From the NCBI GenBank assembly GCA_027081115.1, contig JALWLD010000112.1, positions 1-64,000 of the forward strand: a stretch of 64,000 bases of DNA, given 5' to 3'. The notes under the pieces are model-generated. The model saw only the letters and a program-made list of their open reading frames with translations, was not told the DNA's origin and did not search any database. Positions 38,758-47,380 of the stretch are shown here, piece after piece. Both the position numbers and the translations under genes were made by a program. This DNA is from Sulfurovum sp. GTDB taxonomy: Bacteria > Campylobacterota > Campylobacteria > Campylobacterales > Sulfurovaceae. Positions within the stretch are counted from its first letter, which is position 1, and every line of letters begins with the position of its first letter.

Positions 38758-39344
38758 TTTTGTGCCTTGATATACAGATAGTTTCTCTGGTTTTTTTGTA
38801 CTATATCATAATCTAACTGATGTTGCACATCTTCAATTTCATCAAAAACCCTACTACCTTTATAGAAAAGGTATTGTGTCTGAGGACTACTGATATCTTT
38901 TGTCAATTCTAAAAGTAGTTTCGTGTTGGTCACCGCCCGCGATGAGATAAGTTTAAAGGCTTCATGCTCTACAAACTCTACCCTCTTGGCTTCCACTTTA
39001 ACATTAGATAATTCAAGATCAATGCTGGCATATTTTAAAAAAGAAACACGTTTTTTTAAAGGCTCGGCTAACACCACTTCGGTTTGTGGCAATGCAATGG
39101 CCAGTACCAAACCAGGAAAGCCGGCACCTGTACCAACATCAAGCAGTGTTTCAGGGTTTGTGATAAAATTCAAAGGATACAATGAATCTACAACATTATC
39201 ATAAATCGTTGCAATATTTTTTGCCCCTGTGAGGTTATGTATCTGATTCCATTCATGTAATAAACATGTAAATTGCTCTAACTTTTTCACAATTTTATCT
39301 GAGAGTAGTATCTCTTCTTCTTTCAATAACGCTTTTAAATCCAT
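38754..39344 (-). CDS. rsmG: 16S rRNA (guanine-527-N7)-methyltransferase
   Basis: 196 residues. SAM site [34 protein letters not shown]-like N-terminal segment ([15 protein letters not shown]) and SSRAVTN. Modifies G527 of 16S rRNA. Starts on the base after the PqqD-like gene stop. Confidence 0.95.
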   Translation of the reverse strand: MDLKALLKEEEILLSDKIVKKLEQFTCLLHEWNQIHNLTGAKNIATIYDNVVDSLYPLNFITNPETLLDVGTGAGFPGLVLAIALPQTEVVLAEPLKKRVSFLKYASIDLELSNVKVEAKRVEFVEHEAFKLISSRAVTNTKLLLELTKDISSPQTQYLFYKGSRVFDEIEDVQHQLDYDIVQKNQRNYLYIKAQK

Positions 39345-39620
39345 TTATACTTCAACCTTAAGCAAACCATTTTCTTTCAACTTTTCAACAAAAGTAATAA
39401 GGTCTTTTTTCAAAACTTCATCTTCAACATCATACTGCATCAATAAAACTTTAAAAACTTCATCTAAGGTCTCATTCTCCTGCATTGCATTCCAAATATC
39501 TGTACCAACAACATCAAGTCCAAAATAATTTTCAGAATTCATATCTAGTAAGACCATCTCACCATCTACTTCCTGTGCAAATACCGTCTCTGCAAAGGTT
39601 ACTTTACTATTCATATCCAT
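39345..39620 (-). CDS. PqqD-like peptide chaperone / RiPP recognition protein
   Basis: 91 residues. EMVLLDMNSENYFGLDVVGT, WNAMQE and a helical LITFVEKLKENGLL end follow PqqD-family proteins, whose winged-helix RRE domain binds leader peptides. Starts at an ATG sharing a base with the stop of the DsbC-like gene. Paired in this cluster with an HprK-related kinase and a small Tat-leader peptide, an association known from HPr-rel-A type systems and lasso-peptide loci. No lasso cyclase or leader peptidase is in the window. Confidence 0.85.
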   Translation of the reverse strand: MDMNSKVTFAETVFAQEVDGEMVLLDMNSENYFGLDVVGTDIWNAMQENETLDEVFKVLLMQYDVEDEVLKKDLITFVEKLKENGLLKVEV

Positions 39621-40366
39621 TATTTTTGTAGACCTTTTAAAACTTGATCCTGGGAGATAGGGTTAAAATTAGCATCATACAACGCCGGTGTCCCTCGCAT
39701 ATTCACCTCTCTTGCTGCTGCTTCAGATCTTTTTTTATAAACTTGTACTTCAGGAGAGTGTACAAATGGTTTTTTCACATCTTTAATGAGCTCTGTATAC
39801 TTTGTTGAATCTTTAAGCATCACATCTTCAAAACGTATTTTCTTTTCCGTATCATCTTTACCCATCATGATCCACTCTATCATAGCTGGAGATTTTTTAT
39901 GAAAAGAGAGAGGGAAAAGTATGACATGTACTGTATAGTCATTTAATCTTCCTTTTGCTTCCTCTTCAAATTTACTACAGTACGGACATTCCGGATCTGT
40001 AATCAAATATATCTCCTCCTTTCCATTCCCATACGTAAATGCCACACCATCTTTAATAATTTTTGGATCTTTTGGAAACTCAATGGCATGCCCCTCTTTA
40101 TCATATGCCGAACCAATGTAAAGCTCCGATGTCTTTTTATCTAAAAAAGCTGTAATATTTTGTGAACCCTGTGGCGATCTTGCTTCAAGTTTCAATATAT
40201 AACTCTCAGGCTTTTCAATAGCACCTTTTATAGTAAGTACCGGATCCTGTAGAACTTTATTCATTTTTTTAAGATCCAGAAATTTAGCCGAGTCTACCAT
40301 GTTTTCTTTAGCAAAAAGTGGGTTAAACAGTATAACTACGGTAAGCATAAATAGTTGGGTTTTCAT
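39620..40366 (-). CDS. DsbC/DsbG-like periplasmic thiol-disulfide oxidoreductase
   Basis: 248 residues. Signal peptide (1-19), N-terminal dimerisation-like region, then a thioredoxin fold with active site CPYC in ITDPECPYCSKFEEE and cis-Pro in MRGTPALYD. Probably reshuffles or reduces disulfides in envelope proteins such as the Cys-rich LamG protein of the same cluster. Has its own probable promoter and is coupled to the PqqD-like gene. Confidence 0.88.
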   Translation of the reverse strand: MKTQLFMLTVVILFNPLFAKENMVDSAKFLDLKKMNKVLQDPVLTIKGAIEKPESYILKLEARSPQGSQNITAFLDKKTSELYIGSAYDKEGHAIEFPKDPKIIKDGVAFTYGNGKEEIYLITDPECPYCSKFEEEAKGRLNDYTVHVILFPLSFHKKSPAMIEWIMMGKDDTEKKIRFEDVMLKDSTKYTELIKDVKKPFVHSPEVQVYKKRSEAAAREVNMRGTPALYDANFNPISQDQVLKGLQK

Positions 40367-40398
40367 GAGGATTTCCTTAAAGTATTATATATTTTCAG

Positions 40399-40404
40399 AG
40401 TATA
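40399..40404 (-). promoter_or_regulatory. Candidate -10 of the DsbC-PqqD transcript
   Basis: TATACT about 35 bases before the DsbC-like ATG in the 140-base gap after the kinase gene; AAGGAAA is the ribosome site. Confidence 0.4.
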
Positions 40405-40488
40405 ACATAAAATTATTTTTTCACTGTTTTGCATATCGAGATTTTTGCTGCATTTAAACGCACCCTACAAAACTCAAATTTATATTGA

Positions 40489-40507
40489 ACAAAAAGTCTT
40501 AAGACTT
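40489..40507 (-). terminator. Weak terminator after the HprK-related gene
   Basis: AAGTCTTAAGACTT followed by TTTTTG on the minus strand, starting at the stop codon. The stem is short (five pairs with a TTAA loop), so readthrough is likely. Confidence 0.35.
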
Positions 40508-41391
40508 CATATTTTACAGTTATGTGCTACGATTGCATCATACACTTCAGGCAATCTTTCCAAATCCCAGGGAATAGTTATGTTGTATACTCTAACCGAT
40601 TGTGCCATCTCTGTAAAAAATACAAATCTCTCTTTTTTCATAAAATCAAAATCAATAAAACTGCTGTAGTGAAAGGCTTTGAACTTCTCTATGCCTTTGA
40701 GTTCTACTATGCTGACCTCTGCATCTGTTTCCACTTTTTCAAGTCTATAGACAGCATGTATAGGTTTGATTTCAGTCGAAAAGTTTTCAACGTAGTAACC
40801 CAAAGTTTCAAGTTCACGATAAGGTCTGTGAAAAGGGTAGGAAGGGACTGCATAATAGCCATTATCTCTTTTTTCTACACCCAAGGAGTCATCTGAAAGA
40901 AGTGTATGCCCATGCTGTAGAAAGTAGTCCGTCAATGTAGATTTCCCACCAAAAGAAAAAGCTGAAAAAAAAACAGCTTTACCTTCTATCTCAACAGATC
41001 CCACATGCAAAATACGATAATTTCTTTCCAGCTCAAGTACCAGTGGGAAAAAGGTATGCAGACACCAGAATCGTAAGCGTTCCGGGGCATACTGTTTACT
41101 TTTATAGTAAAGAATTTCCCTTTTTTGAACATTCCAGGCAAGAGTTAGGACATTTACAATCTCAATTCCCCATGAAAAATCTTTACCTGCATTATTAAAA
41201 TCTCTTACACTTAAATAGTAAACTTCTTGTCCCGACATAGGTATTAAATTACTTTTTCTTGTAAGCCTAAGATCCTCAATGCATGTTGAATCTTCAATAA
41301 CTTTAATTGTTTCCAATGAATCATTAGTCGGTCTTTGCATATTGAGTTGAGCTTCATTGATGAAAAGAATATTTTTATTAAAAACGATCAT
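40507..41391 (-). CDS. HprK-related kinase
   Basis: 294 residues. P-loop FFSAFSFGGKSTL (about 142-153) and a Walker-B-like LLSDDSLGVE (165-173), the two HPr-kinase C-terminal-domain signatures; no HPr substrate or N-terminal HprK domain is present. Such kinases occur next to PqqD-like proteins and small peptides, and in some lasso-peptide clusters related kinases phosphorylate a serine of the precursor. Here the only small peptide candidate is the next gene upstream. AAGGTC precedes the ATG. Confidence 0.8.
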   Translation of the reverse strand: MIVFNKNILFINEAQLNMQRPTNDSLETIKVIEDSTCIEDLRLTRKSNLIPMSGQEVYYLSVRDFNNAGKDFSWGIEIVNVLTLAWNVQKREILYYKSKQYAPERLRFWCLHTFFPLVLELERNYRILHVGSVEIEGKAVFFSAFSFGGKSTLTDYFLQHGHTLLSDDSLGVEKRDNGYYAVPSYPFHRPYRELETLGYYVENFSTEIKPIHAVYRLEKVETDAEVSIVELKGIEKFKAFHYSSFIDFDFMKKERFVFFTEMAQSVRVYNITIPWDLERLPEVYDAIVAHNCKI

Positions 41392-41423
41392 AAATGACCT
41401 TGAGAAAAGAAATTATACTGTAA

Positions 41424-41633
41424 TTACCATACAGGAGGTCCAGGAACAGAGTTCCGTGCTTGCACATCCGTAGGCTTGACAAGTTGTCCCAATACCATCA
41501 AAACCGGTGCAGCATATACAGATTTCTTTAAAAAATGACGTCTTGAATATTCTTCCTGATCTTTTTCGGCAATAGACAAAGCACTTTCTTCTTCTAACTT
41601 TTTAGGCGCATTCATATTTTGTGCTTTCTTCAT
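41424..41633 (-). CDS. Small Tat-leader peptide, candidate precursor
   Basis: 69 residues, no Cys. Basic/acidic N-terminus, twin-arginine SRRHFLKK (Arg31-32), hydrophobic SVYAAPVLMVLGQL, then VQA|RN as a likely signal-peptidase site after Ala59. That would leave RNSVPGPPVW, a ten-residue product with one serine and a C-terminal Trp. GGGAG lies eight bases before the ATG, which shares a base with the upstream lipoprotein stop (TAATG). The following kinase starts 32 bases downstream. I know of similar small 'RR.FLKK...YVAPV' proteins beside PqqD/HprK-like genes but cannot verify this. Confidence 0.75.
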   Translation of the reverse strand: MKKAQNMNAPKKLEEESALSIAEKDQEEYSRRHFLKKSVYAAPVLMVLGQLVKPTDVQARNSVPGPPVW

Positions 41634-42340
41634 TATTTACTCCCAGATGAAGTAAGCATACTATCGGGTAAAACTACCCATTCAAATGTCTTTTCAGTTT
41701 TACCGTTCATGTTAAAATAATATACTTTAGCCTGATTTCCAGATAAAACATTTATAGTATTACCGGTATCAACATCGATCAGTTGCATATTTTTTATAAT
41801 CGGATTAGACATCGATCTTGTCTCATCATATCGTTGTCTGTCCTCTGTATCGATATAAGGTTCAAGTACGTATATCCCTCTCCAGGTCAATGCCATCTGT
41901 GCATTGACATTATCGGTTCTTACCGTAAATCGCCATCTGTACTCACTATTTTCAGAGAACTGCTGAAAATTTGTTTTATAATCTCCGGCATCCACACCTA
42001 CAGGGTCTTGAAAAACAATATCAATATAATCACTACCCATAGGAGGAAGAGTAATTAATGTATGTTTTACAGTAGCTTGTTCTTCATCAAGCACTCCTAG
42101 TTGAGCATTTGAAGATATAATCTGCGTTGAAGTATCTTCTGCTTGCAGACGAATATACCAGTTAATTGCTTTTTCTTCCATAATACTTCTTTTTGATGGT
42201 ACTATATCCTCGTTATCTGTATTATCAGCAGTGTTAACACTATTGAAGATACTGGAATTTACTACATCATTTGAAATATCACAACCCACTAAGATAATCA
42301 TTAGTATCAAAAGGTAAAAAAACTTCTTTATTTTTAACAT
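41633..42340 (-). CDS. Lipoprotein of unknown function
   Basis: 235 residues. Lipobox ILVGC (Cys20), then a Ser/Asn/Asp-rich linker (about 21-50), then a beta-rich domain that includes WRFTVRTDNVNAQMALTWRG and a sequence with 'WVVLPDSM' near the end. No family recognised. Starts three bases after the LamG gene stop and overlaps the Tat-peptide gene by one base. Confidence 0.75.
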   Translation of the reverse strand: MLKIKKFFYLLILMIILVGCDISNDVVNSSIFNSVNTADNTDNEDIVPSKRSIMEEKAINWYIRLQAEDTSTQIISSNAQLGVLDEEQATVKHTLITLPPMGSDYIDIVFQDPVGVDAGDYKTNFQQFSENSEYRWRFTVRTDNVNAQMALTWRGIYVLEPYIDTEDRQRYDETRSMSNPIIKNMQLIDVDTGNTINVLSGNQAKVYYFNMNGKTEKTFEWVVLPDSMLTSSGSK

Positions 42341-42343
42341 TTT

Positions 42344-44488
42344 TTACTCCTCTGGTATAAGCAGCTTCACTACTTTCCCTTTTGTAGGACCATGTAGTTC
42401 CATCCAAAAACCTTTATATGGTATGAGTTGACATCCTCCTGGGGTAACGTCATTACATGTTGTGTACCCCTTACCATCTGCACTGCTACTGGAAGGGTTG
42501 TACTGCCATATCTGATTCTTTATATAGCCTGCCGTTTCAGCTGAACTCGGTGTATAGGACACATCATCTATCAAAATACGACAATCTGCCCAATTAACCG
42601 GCTTCTTACCTACAGCACCTGTCAAATTATATCTGTACGGACCAGTACCAAGAAGATCATCTACACCATCCTCTAATGCAACAGGCCGTATATCTATCTC
42701 AACACAGCTAACTGCAGGACAATCTGGACTTGGTGAGTTATAATTAACTGACTCTATATCATTGACATCCCATGTCGCACTTTGTAAACTTCGTAACCAG
42801 TACCCTTTTCCAAACTCCAGTGACGTATTTAAGTCAAGATATTCGTACCAACTGCTATTATTGGTATCACTGTAACCTCTCCCGTATACACGCCAGTCGG
42901 TACCATAATTCGTAGTAATATCGTCCCCAATTAGATCTGCCACTGTAAATGTTCCCGTTCTCAGATCTGCAGGGATACCAATAAGTTCCCATACACCGGC
43001 ATTTACAATTGCATTACAAGTATTACAAGTTCGTGTTGTACCATCATAATTATTACCTGCCGATTCATTTGTATAAATGTCTTGTACTTCTGTAGCAGTT
43101 AAAGCATAATTCCAAAACTTTACTTCATCAATACTCCCTAGCCACTTATCATCATATTGATCACTTAAGTCATTTCCAATAAAGAGTGCTTCAGCAACTG
43201 CTGTTATTGCCGATGAGTAAGCTACATTCTGAATTTCTACACCATTTTTATAAATTCTAAGATTCGTACCATCATACACACCGACAATATGATTCCAGGT
43301 ATTCATATCTAAAGCTGCACTCACACTATTATCTCTACCATTAACAAAAAACTTGATACTTGTATTATCAGCAGCATTATTTGCTAGTCCAAAACCATCA
43401 TCCCAATTTTCTGTACTTGTTTTCATAACTGCTGCTACCCAATCAACAACAGATGTTCCGGTAACAGGAAAAAGCCATGCAGATATTGTAAGTTCTGTAG
43501 ATAATTCATCTAAAACTGTCGTATCCTCTACCCGTACTCTATCTCCAACAGTTCCAAAAGTACCGTAGTTACATATAGGTGGATTCAAAGTATTGGTAGT
43601 CACAGTAGCTGCACCTTCAGATGTTGCATCTTTCCCAAACGGTGAACTATCCTGCACATCTCCAACAATGGCACTATTGTTGAACCAAAAACACTCATCC
43701 ATACGGTACTCAACCCTTGCATTATCTGGGTATATTTTGATAGAAAACTGCTGCCCTACTGATTCTCCATCCTTATCTGAAGCATATAGCGTGACTATTT
43801 GAGACTCTTGTACTGTAGGTGTCCCAGATATTATACCTGTCGCTGTATCGAATGAAAGACCGGAGGGAAGAGTCCCATCTAATCGATAGCCAGTTATCGG
43901 ATCGCCATCAGTCTCCATAACATATATTGATGTATCAAACAAAAAAGCGTCCCCTATTGTTCCAATCTGATTTGGAACAGTATTGACATCAGGGGGTAAA
44001 TCAGGATCTGCATTGTAAATAGTCAGTGTTGCATAGTTATAGGTACCGGTGTCTCCAGCAGCATCATCACAAACGGTCAAAGTCCATATACCGGCTGAAT
44101 CTTCCCCGCCAAATGTATTCAAGGGCTGTTCAGGCTGTCTTGAAACAACTGAATTCTGATTAGCATTGTCATCTACAATGGATGTAGCTGCCGAATCATC
44201 AAATATTGTATATAGATTATTTTTATTTCCTCCATTATCACTGGTCAGATCAACCGCTGTTCCTAATGGTGATGTCAAACTAATATCAAGATCAGCACGC
44301 CAACTATGGTCTATATTCACTTCTATGATCACATCCGTAACTATTGAAGAGGTTGGGATATCAAATGTCCTGTCAAAGCAGGTATTGTCATTTACTGGAG
44401 TTGATACAGAATCTGTAACAGAAATACTTCCAGCATTTAAAAATATGGGAAGCAATACTAATATCAAAAATAATTTTATGTTTTTCAT
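42344..44488 (-). CDS. Surface/secreted protein with P-domain, Ig-like and LamG domains
   Basis: 714 residues. Signal peptide 1-19. P/Homo-B domain (about 20-155; IDHSWRADLDISLTSPLGT, GIWTLTVCDDAAGDTG), a cadherin-like He_PIG module (about 160-255; DGTLPSGLSFDTATGIISGTP), a LamG/concanavalin-like module (about 260-475; WNHIVGVYDGTNLRIYKNGV, GSIDEVKFWNYAL), then a C-terminal domain with WRVYGRGYSD, GKGYWLRSL and several Cys pairs. It should be a sugar- or protein-binding envelope protein. Lead gene of the peptide cassette; AT-rich start region with a candidate -10 further upstream. Confidence 0.8.
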   Translation of the reverse strand: MKNIKLFLILVLLPIFLNAGSISVTDSVSTPVNDNTCFDRTFDIPTSSIVTDVIIEVNIDHSWRADLDISLTSPLGTAVDLTSDNGGNKNNLYTIFDDSAATSIVDDNANQNSVVSRQPEQPLNTFGGEDSAGIWTLTVCDDAAGDTGTYNYATLTIYNADPDLPPDVNTVPNQIGTIGDAFLFDTSIYVMETDGDPITGYRLDGTLPSGLSFDTATGIISGTPTVQESQIVTLYASDKDGESVGQQFSIKIYPDNARVEYRMDECFWFNNSAIVGDVQDSSPFGKDATSEGAATVTTNTLNPPICNYGTFGTVGDRVRVEDTTVLDELSTELTISAWLFPVTGTSVVDWVAAVMKTSTENWDDGFGLANNAADNTSIKFFVNGRDNSVSAALDMNTWNHIVGVYDGTNLRIYKNGVEIQNVAYSSAITAVAEALFIGNDLSDQYDDKWLGSIDEVKFWNYALTATEVQDIYTNESAGNNYDGTTRTCNTCNAIVNAGVWELIGIPADLRTGTFTVADLIGDDITTNYGTDWRVYGRGYSDTNNSSWYEYLDLNTSLEFGKGYWLRSLQSATWDVNDIESVNYNSPSPDCPAVSCVEIDIRPVALEDGVDDLLGTGPYRYNLTGAVGKKPVNWADCRILIDDVSYTPSSAETAGYIKNQIWQYNPSSSSADGKGYTTCNDVTPGGCQLIPYKGFWMELHGPTKGKVVKLLIPEE

Positions 44489-45041
44489 TTCTTAACATAT
44501 TCTCCGTACAATATATTTATACCAACACTTTCATGCACATCATTTAAAAATTTTATCCAATAAGATCATACTATAATTTTTGTTAACAAAGTATTAATAG
44601 CTATGTATATACTAAGTATATACTTAAAAATTATTACAAAAAATGTCATATTTATGTTATTGTTAAATTAGGTTTTAAGCTCTGATTATGATGATCAGTA
44701 TTTGACACACTTAGAGAACTAACGCAGTAAATAATATATAACTATGAAACTATGAAAACATCTCTTTTCACAGTAATATATAAAAGTATCGACAAACGCC
44801 TATCCAATATTTGATTAGCAAAAAGTTCTGGACTTGACCACTACGATTCACATCATAACAACAGCAACCCACTTCAAAACATACAGGCCAAAAACCTGAA
44901 GACCTTCTCCAAACTGAAACTGGGTAGAAAGGGCAAAGACGTGGCATTTTATTACACCACATCAATGGATATAGTGTTCATTTATTTTTTAGAAAAATAT
45001 TTTTTCTGTACTTTTAAAATATAACATATTGGGCATGATTT
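44489..45041. other. Gene-free AT-rich spacer between the LamG gene and ribA
   Basis: 553 bases with no convincing gene. It holds the promoter region of the LamG gene, a 19-base palindrome (44605-44623) and, at about 44812-44980 on plus, a 60-odd-codon frame without a start (LAKSSGLDHYDSHHNNSNPL then QNIQAKNLKTFSKLKLGRKG) that looks like coding relic; its codon use is less AT-rich than the flanks. The minus-strand frame there, rich in Cys, looks like its shadow. Confidence 0.6.
44605..44623. repeat. Perfect odd palindrome, possible operator
   Basis: GTATATACT-A-AGTATATAC, 117 to 135 bases upstream of the LamG gene start, in otherwise AT-rich DNA. Confidence 0.5.
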
Positions 45042-45617
45042 TTAAAGTAAGTGCCCCAGTTGATCTTTCTTTACTTGAAGATAGTCTTCATTATATGGAT
45101 TGGGGGTAATCTGAATAGGGATACGCTTTACAATGTCTATATCGGGGAGACTTTCCATTTTGGCAGGGTTGTTTGTAAGAAGTTTGAGTTTTTTAATACC
45201 AAAGTGTTTTAAGATAAACTCAACGATCTCATAGGTACGTTCATCGGCCCTAAAACCCAACTGGTGGTTTGCTGCTACTGTATCAAAACCTGTATCCTGC
45301 AAAGCGTAAGCATTGACTTTGTTAAGTAACCCTATGTTTCTTCCTTCTTGTCTATGATAAATTATCATACCACCCTCTTTGGCTATTAGAGACTGTGCAT
45401 AAGTGAGCTGTTCTCCACAGTCACACTTTGCAGAACCAAGTGCATCTCCGGTCAAACACTCAGAGTGTACACGTACAATCGGAGCTTCTATCTCTTTAAG
45501 ATTTTCAGTAAAGAGAGCCAGGTGTTCTTTACCTTCAGCATCTTTAAATGCCTGGATTTTGAAGGTGCCGTACTGGGTTGGTAATGTAGCAATTTGTGAG
45601 ATTTCTATGTTGTTCAT
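45042..45617 (-). CDS. ribA: GTP cyclohydrolase II
   Basis: 191 residues, standalone form. Zinc Cys triad in CLTGDALGSAKCDCGEQL, HRQEGRNIGL and LGFRADERTYE. First step of riboflavin synthesis from GTP. Single gene divergent from hemB. Confidence 0.95.
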   Translation of the reverse strand: MNNIEISQIATLPTQYGTFKIQAFKDAEGKEHLALFTENLKEIEAPIVRVHSECLTGDALGSAKCDCGEQLTYAQSLIAKEGGMIIYHRQEGRNIGLLNKVNAYALQDTGFDTVAANHQLGFRADERTYEIVEFILKHFGIKKLKLLTNNPAKMESLPDIDIVKRIPIQITPNPYNEDYLQVKKDQLGHLL

Positions 45618-45639
45618 GTCGAAGTATACTATAAGAATC

Positions 45640-45666
45640 AGTAATTAGGAATGAGTAATTAGGAAT
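45640..45666 (+). repeat. Short direct repeat before hemB
   Basis: Two copies of AGTAATTAGGAAT separated by one base (45640-45652, 45654-45666). Similar short linker repeats are common between genes in this phylum. Confidence 0.7.
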
Positions 45667-45712
45667 TTTTGGTTAAAATGTTGAAAATACTTAATGTAAG
45701 GCTATTAAAATT

Positions 45713-46684
45713 ATGTTTGCACGTTTTAGAAGAAAAAGAATCAACCCTGTGTTAAGAGACCTTTTACAAGAGACCCATCTCTCAGTCAATGATTTCATCT
45801 ACCCTCTGTTTGCAAAAAGTGGAGAAGGCATAAAAGAAGAGGTGAACTCTATGCCTGGTGTTTTCCAGATGAGCATTGACGAGATCGTCAAAGAATGTTA
45901 TGACCTAAAAGTTCTTGGGATCCGTTCTATCATCCTTTTTGGTATACCAGATACCAAAGATTCTGTAGGTTCAGATGCTATGTGTGAGCATGGCATCATT
46001 GCGGAGACAGTCAGAGCAGTTAAAGCTGCACACCCTGACATGTTTGTTGTCACAGACCTCTGCTTTTGCGAATACACAGACCATGGACACTGCGGTGTAC
46101 TCGACCCTGTACTTGAGACCGTTGACAATGACATTACACTTGACAACCTGGCAAAACAGGCCGTTATTCATGCCAAGGCAGGTGTCGATATGATCGCTCC
46201 AAGCGGAATGATGGATGGAATGATCCAAGCCATTCGTGGTGGCCTTGACGGTGCCGGATTTGAAAACCTTCCTGTGATGTCCTACTCTACCAAATTTGCC
46301 TCTGCTTACTATGGTCCATTTAGAGACGTGGCAGAATCAAGCCCAAGCTTTGGAGACAGAAGAAGCTACCAGATGAACCCGGCTAATAGAAAAGAGGCCA
46401 TACTTGAATCAGTAGAAGATGAGAAAGAGGGTGCGGACATACTCATGGTCAAACCAGCACTTGCATACCTTGATATTGTACGTGATGTAAAAAATAACAC
46501 TTCACTTCCTCTTGCAGTCTATAACGTAAGTGGCGAATATTCTATGCTTAAAATGGCAGCCAAGGCCGGTGTTATAGACTATGATAAAGTGATGATGGAA
46601 ACCCTTATGGCATTTAAACGTGCCGGTGCTGACATCATTATTACCTACCATGCAAAAGAGGCTGCGGAGTTATTGAATACATAG
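45713..46684 (+). CDS. hemB: Delta-aminolevulinic acid dehydratase
   Basis: 323 residues. Zinc-ligand CFCEYTDHGHC, DMIAPSGMMDGMIQAIR, Schiff-base Lys in STKFASAYYGPFRDVA and VKPALAYLDIV. Makes porphobilinogen. Its TAG is followed directly by the amidase-like gene. Confidence 0.96.
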   Translation: MFARFRRKRINPVLRDLLQETHLSVNDFIYPLFAKSGEGIKEEVNSMPGVFQMSIDEIVKECYDLKVLGIRSIILFGIPDTKDSVGSDAMCEHGIIAETVRAVKAAHPDMFVVTDLCFCEYTDHGHCGVLDPVLETVDNDITLDNLAKQAVIHAKAGVDMIAPSGMMDGMIQAIRGGLDGAGFENLPVMSYSTKFASAYYGPFRDVAESSPSFGDRRSYQMNPANRKEAILESVEDEKEGADILMVKPALAYLDIVRDVKNNTSLPLAVYNVSGEYSMLKMAAKAGVIDYDKVMMETLMAFKRAGADIIITYHAKEAAELLNT

Positions 46685-47305
46685 ATGCACACAAAAAATC
46701 TAGCTGGTGTTATTTTTGCCGTTCTTATCATTTCTCTTGTGGGGTTCATTCTCTACTGGGGAAGTATAAAACCTGTCTCTGTTATAGTACAGGCAGGACA
46801 TGAAGAGAGAGTCAAAGGAAATACAGGAGCAACCGGGTTTCACTATAAAGAGACAGAGTGGAATACCATTGTAGCCGATGAAGTAGCTAAACAACTCACA
46901 GAGTGGAATATAGATGTGAAACGTATCCCTGCAAAAGTACCAAAATTCTCCAGAACAAAAATTGCTGTTTCTATACACTTTGATTCGGCAAAAAAACCTT
47001 GTCGTTCAGGTGCTTCCATCGGCTACCCAAACAAAAATTCTTATGATTTTGCAAGACGCTGGGAGAAACTTTACAGAAGTCACTTTCCTTTTGGATGGCA
47101 TGAAGACAACTTTACAAAAAATTTGAAAAACTATTATGCCTACAAAAAAATAGATGCTGAGAAGTTCCTTATACTTGAATTAGGTGAGATTACTTGCGAA
47201 AAACAGACCGTGTGGTTACAACCACGTTTAAAGAAGATTGCCCATCTTTTAGCCTATGCAATTGCCTCTGAACTGGGTAAAGAAGTAGCAAAACCTAAAC
47301 TATAA
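46685..47305 (+). CDS. Amidase_3-like membrane-anchored hydrolase
   Basis: 206 residues. One N-terminal membrane helix (8-27). Periplasmic part reads VIVQAGHEERVKGNTGAT (His39), KETEWN (Glu56/58), VSIHFDSA (His98) and LILELGEI (Glu165/168), the zinc and catalytic order of N-acetylmuramoyl-L-alanine amidases (AmiC/CwlV family). Shorter than secreted amidases. Starts on the base after the hemB stop. Confidence 0.75.
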   Translation: MHTKNLAGVIFAVLIISLVGFILYWGSIKPVSVIVQAGHEERVKGNTGATGFHYKETEWNTIVADEVAKQLTEWNIDVKRIPAKVPKFSRTKIAVSIHFDSAKKPCRSGASIGYPNKNSYDFARRWEKLYRSHFPFGWHEDNFTKNLKNYYAYKKIDAEKFLILELGEITCEKQTVWLQPRLKKIAHLLAYAIASELGKEVAKPKL

Positions 47306-47380
47306 TCCATTTCCAACTATCTTTATGGTAAAATATTCTCTTTAATTTTTACATGAGTAATCATGTATGAGGATAGTCCT

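Noticed and set aside
39345-41633. Canonical lasso peptide cluster
   Set aside because: No asparagine-synthetase-like cyclase or transglutaminase-like leader peptidase, and the peptide has a Tat leader.
44768-44965. Cys-rich 65-residue minus-strand frame
   Set aside because: Antisense of the plus-strand relic, no ribosome site, implausible composition.
45640-45666. CRISPR-like repeats
   Set aside because: Just two 13-base copies with a one-base gap and no spacers.
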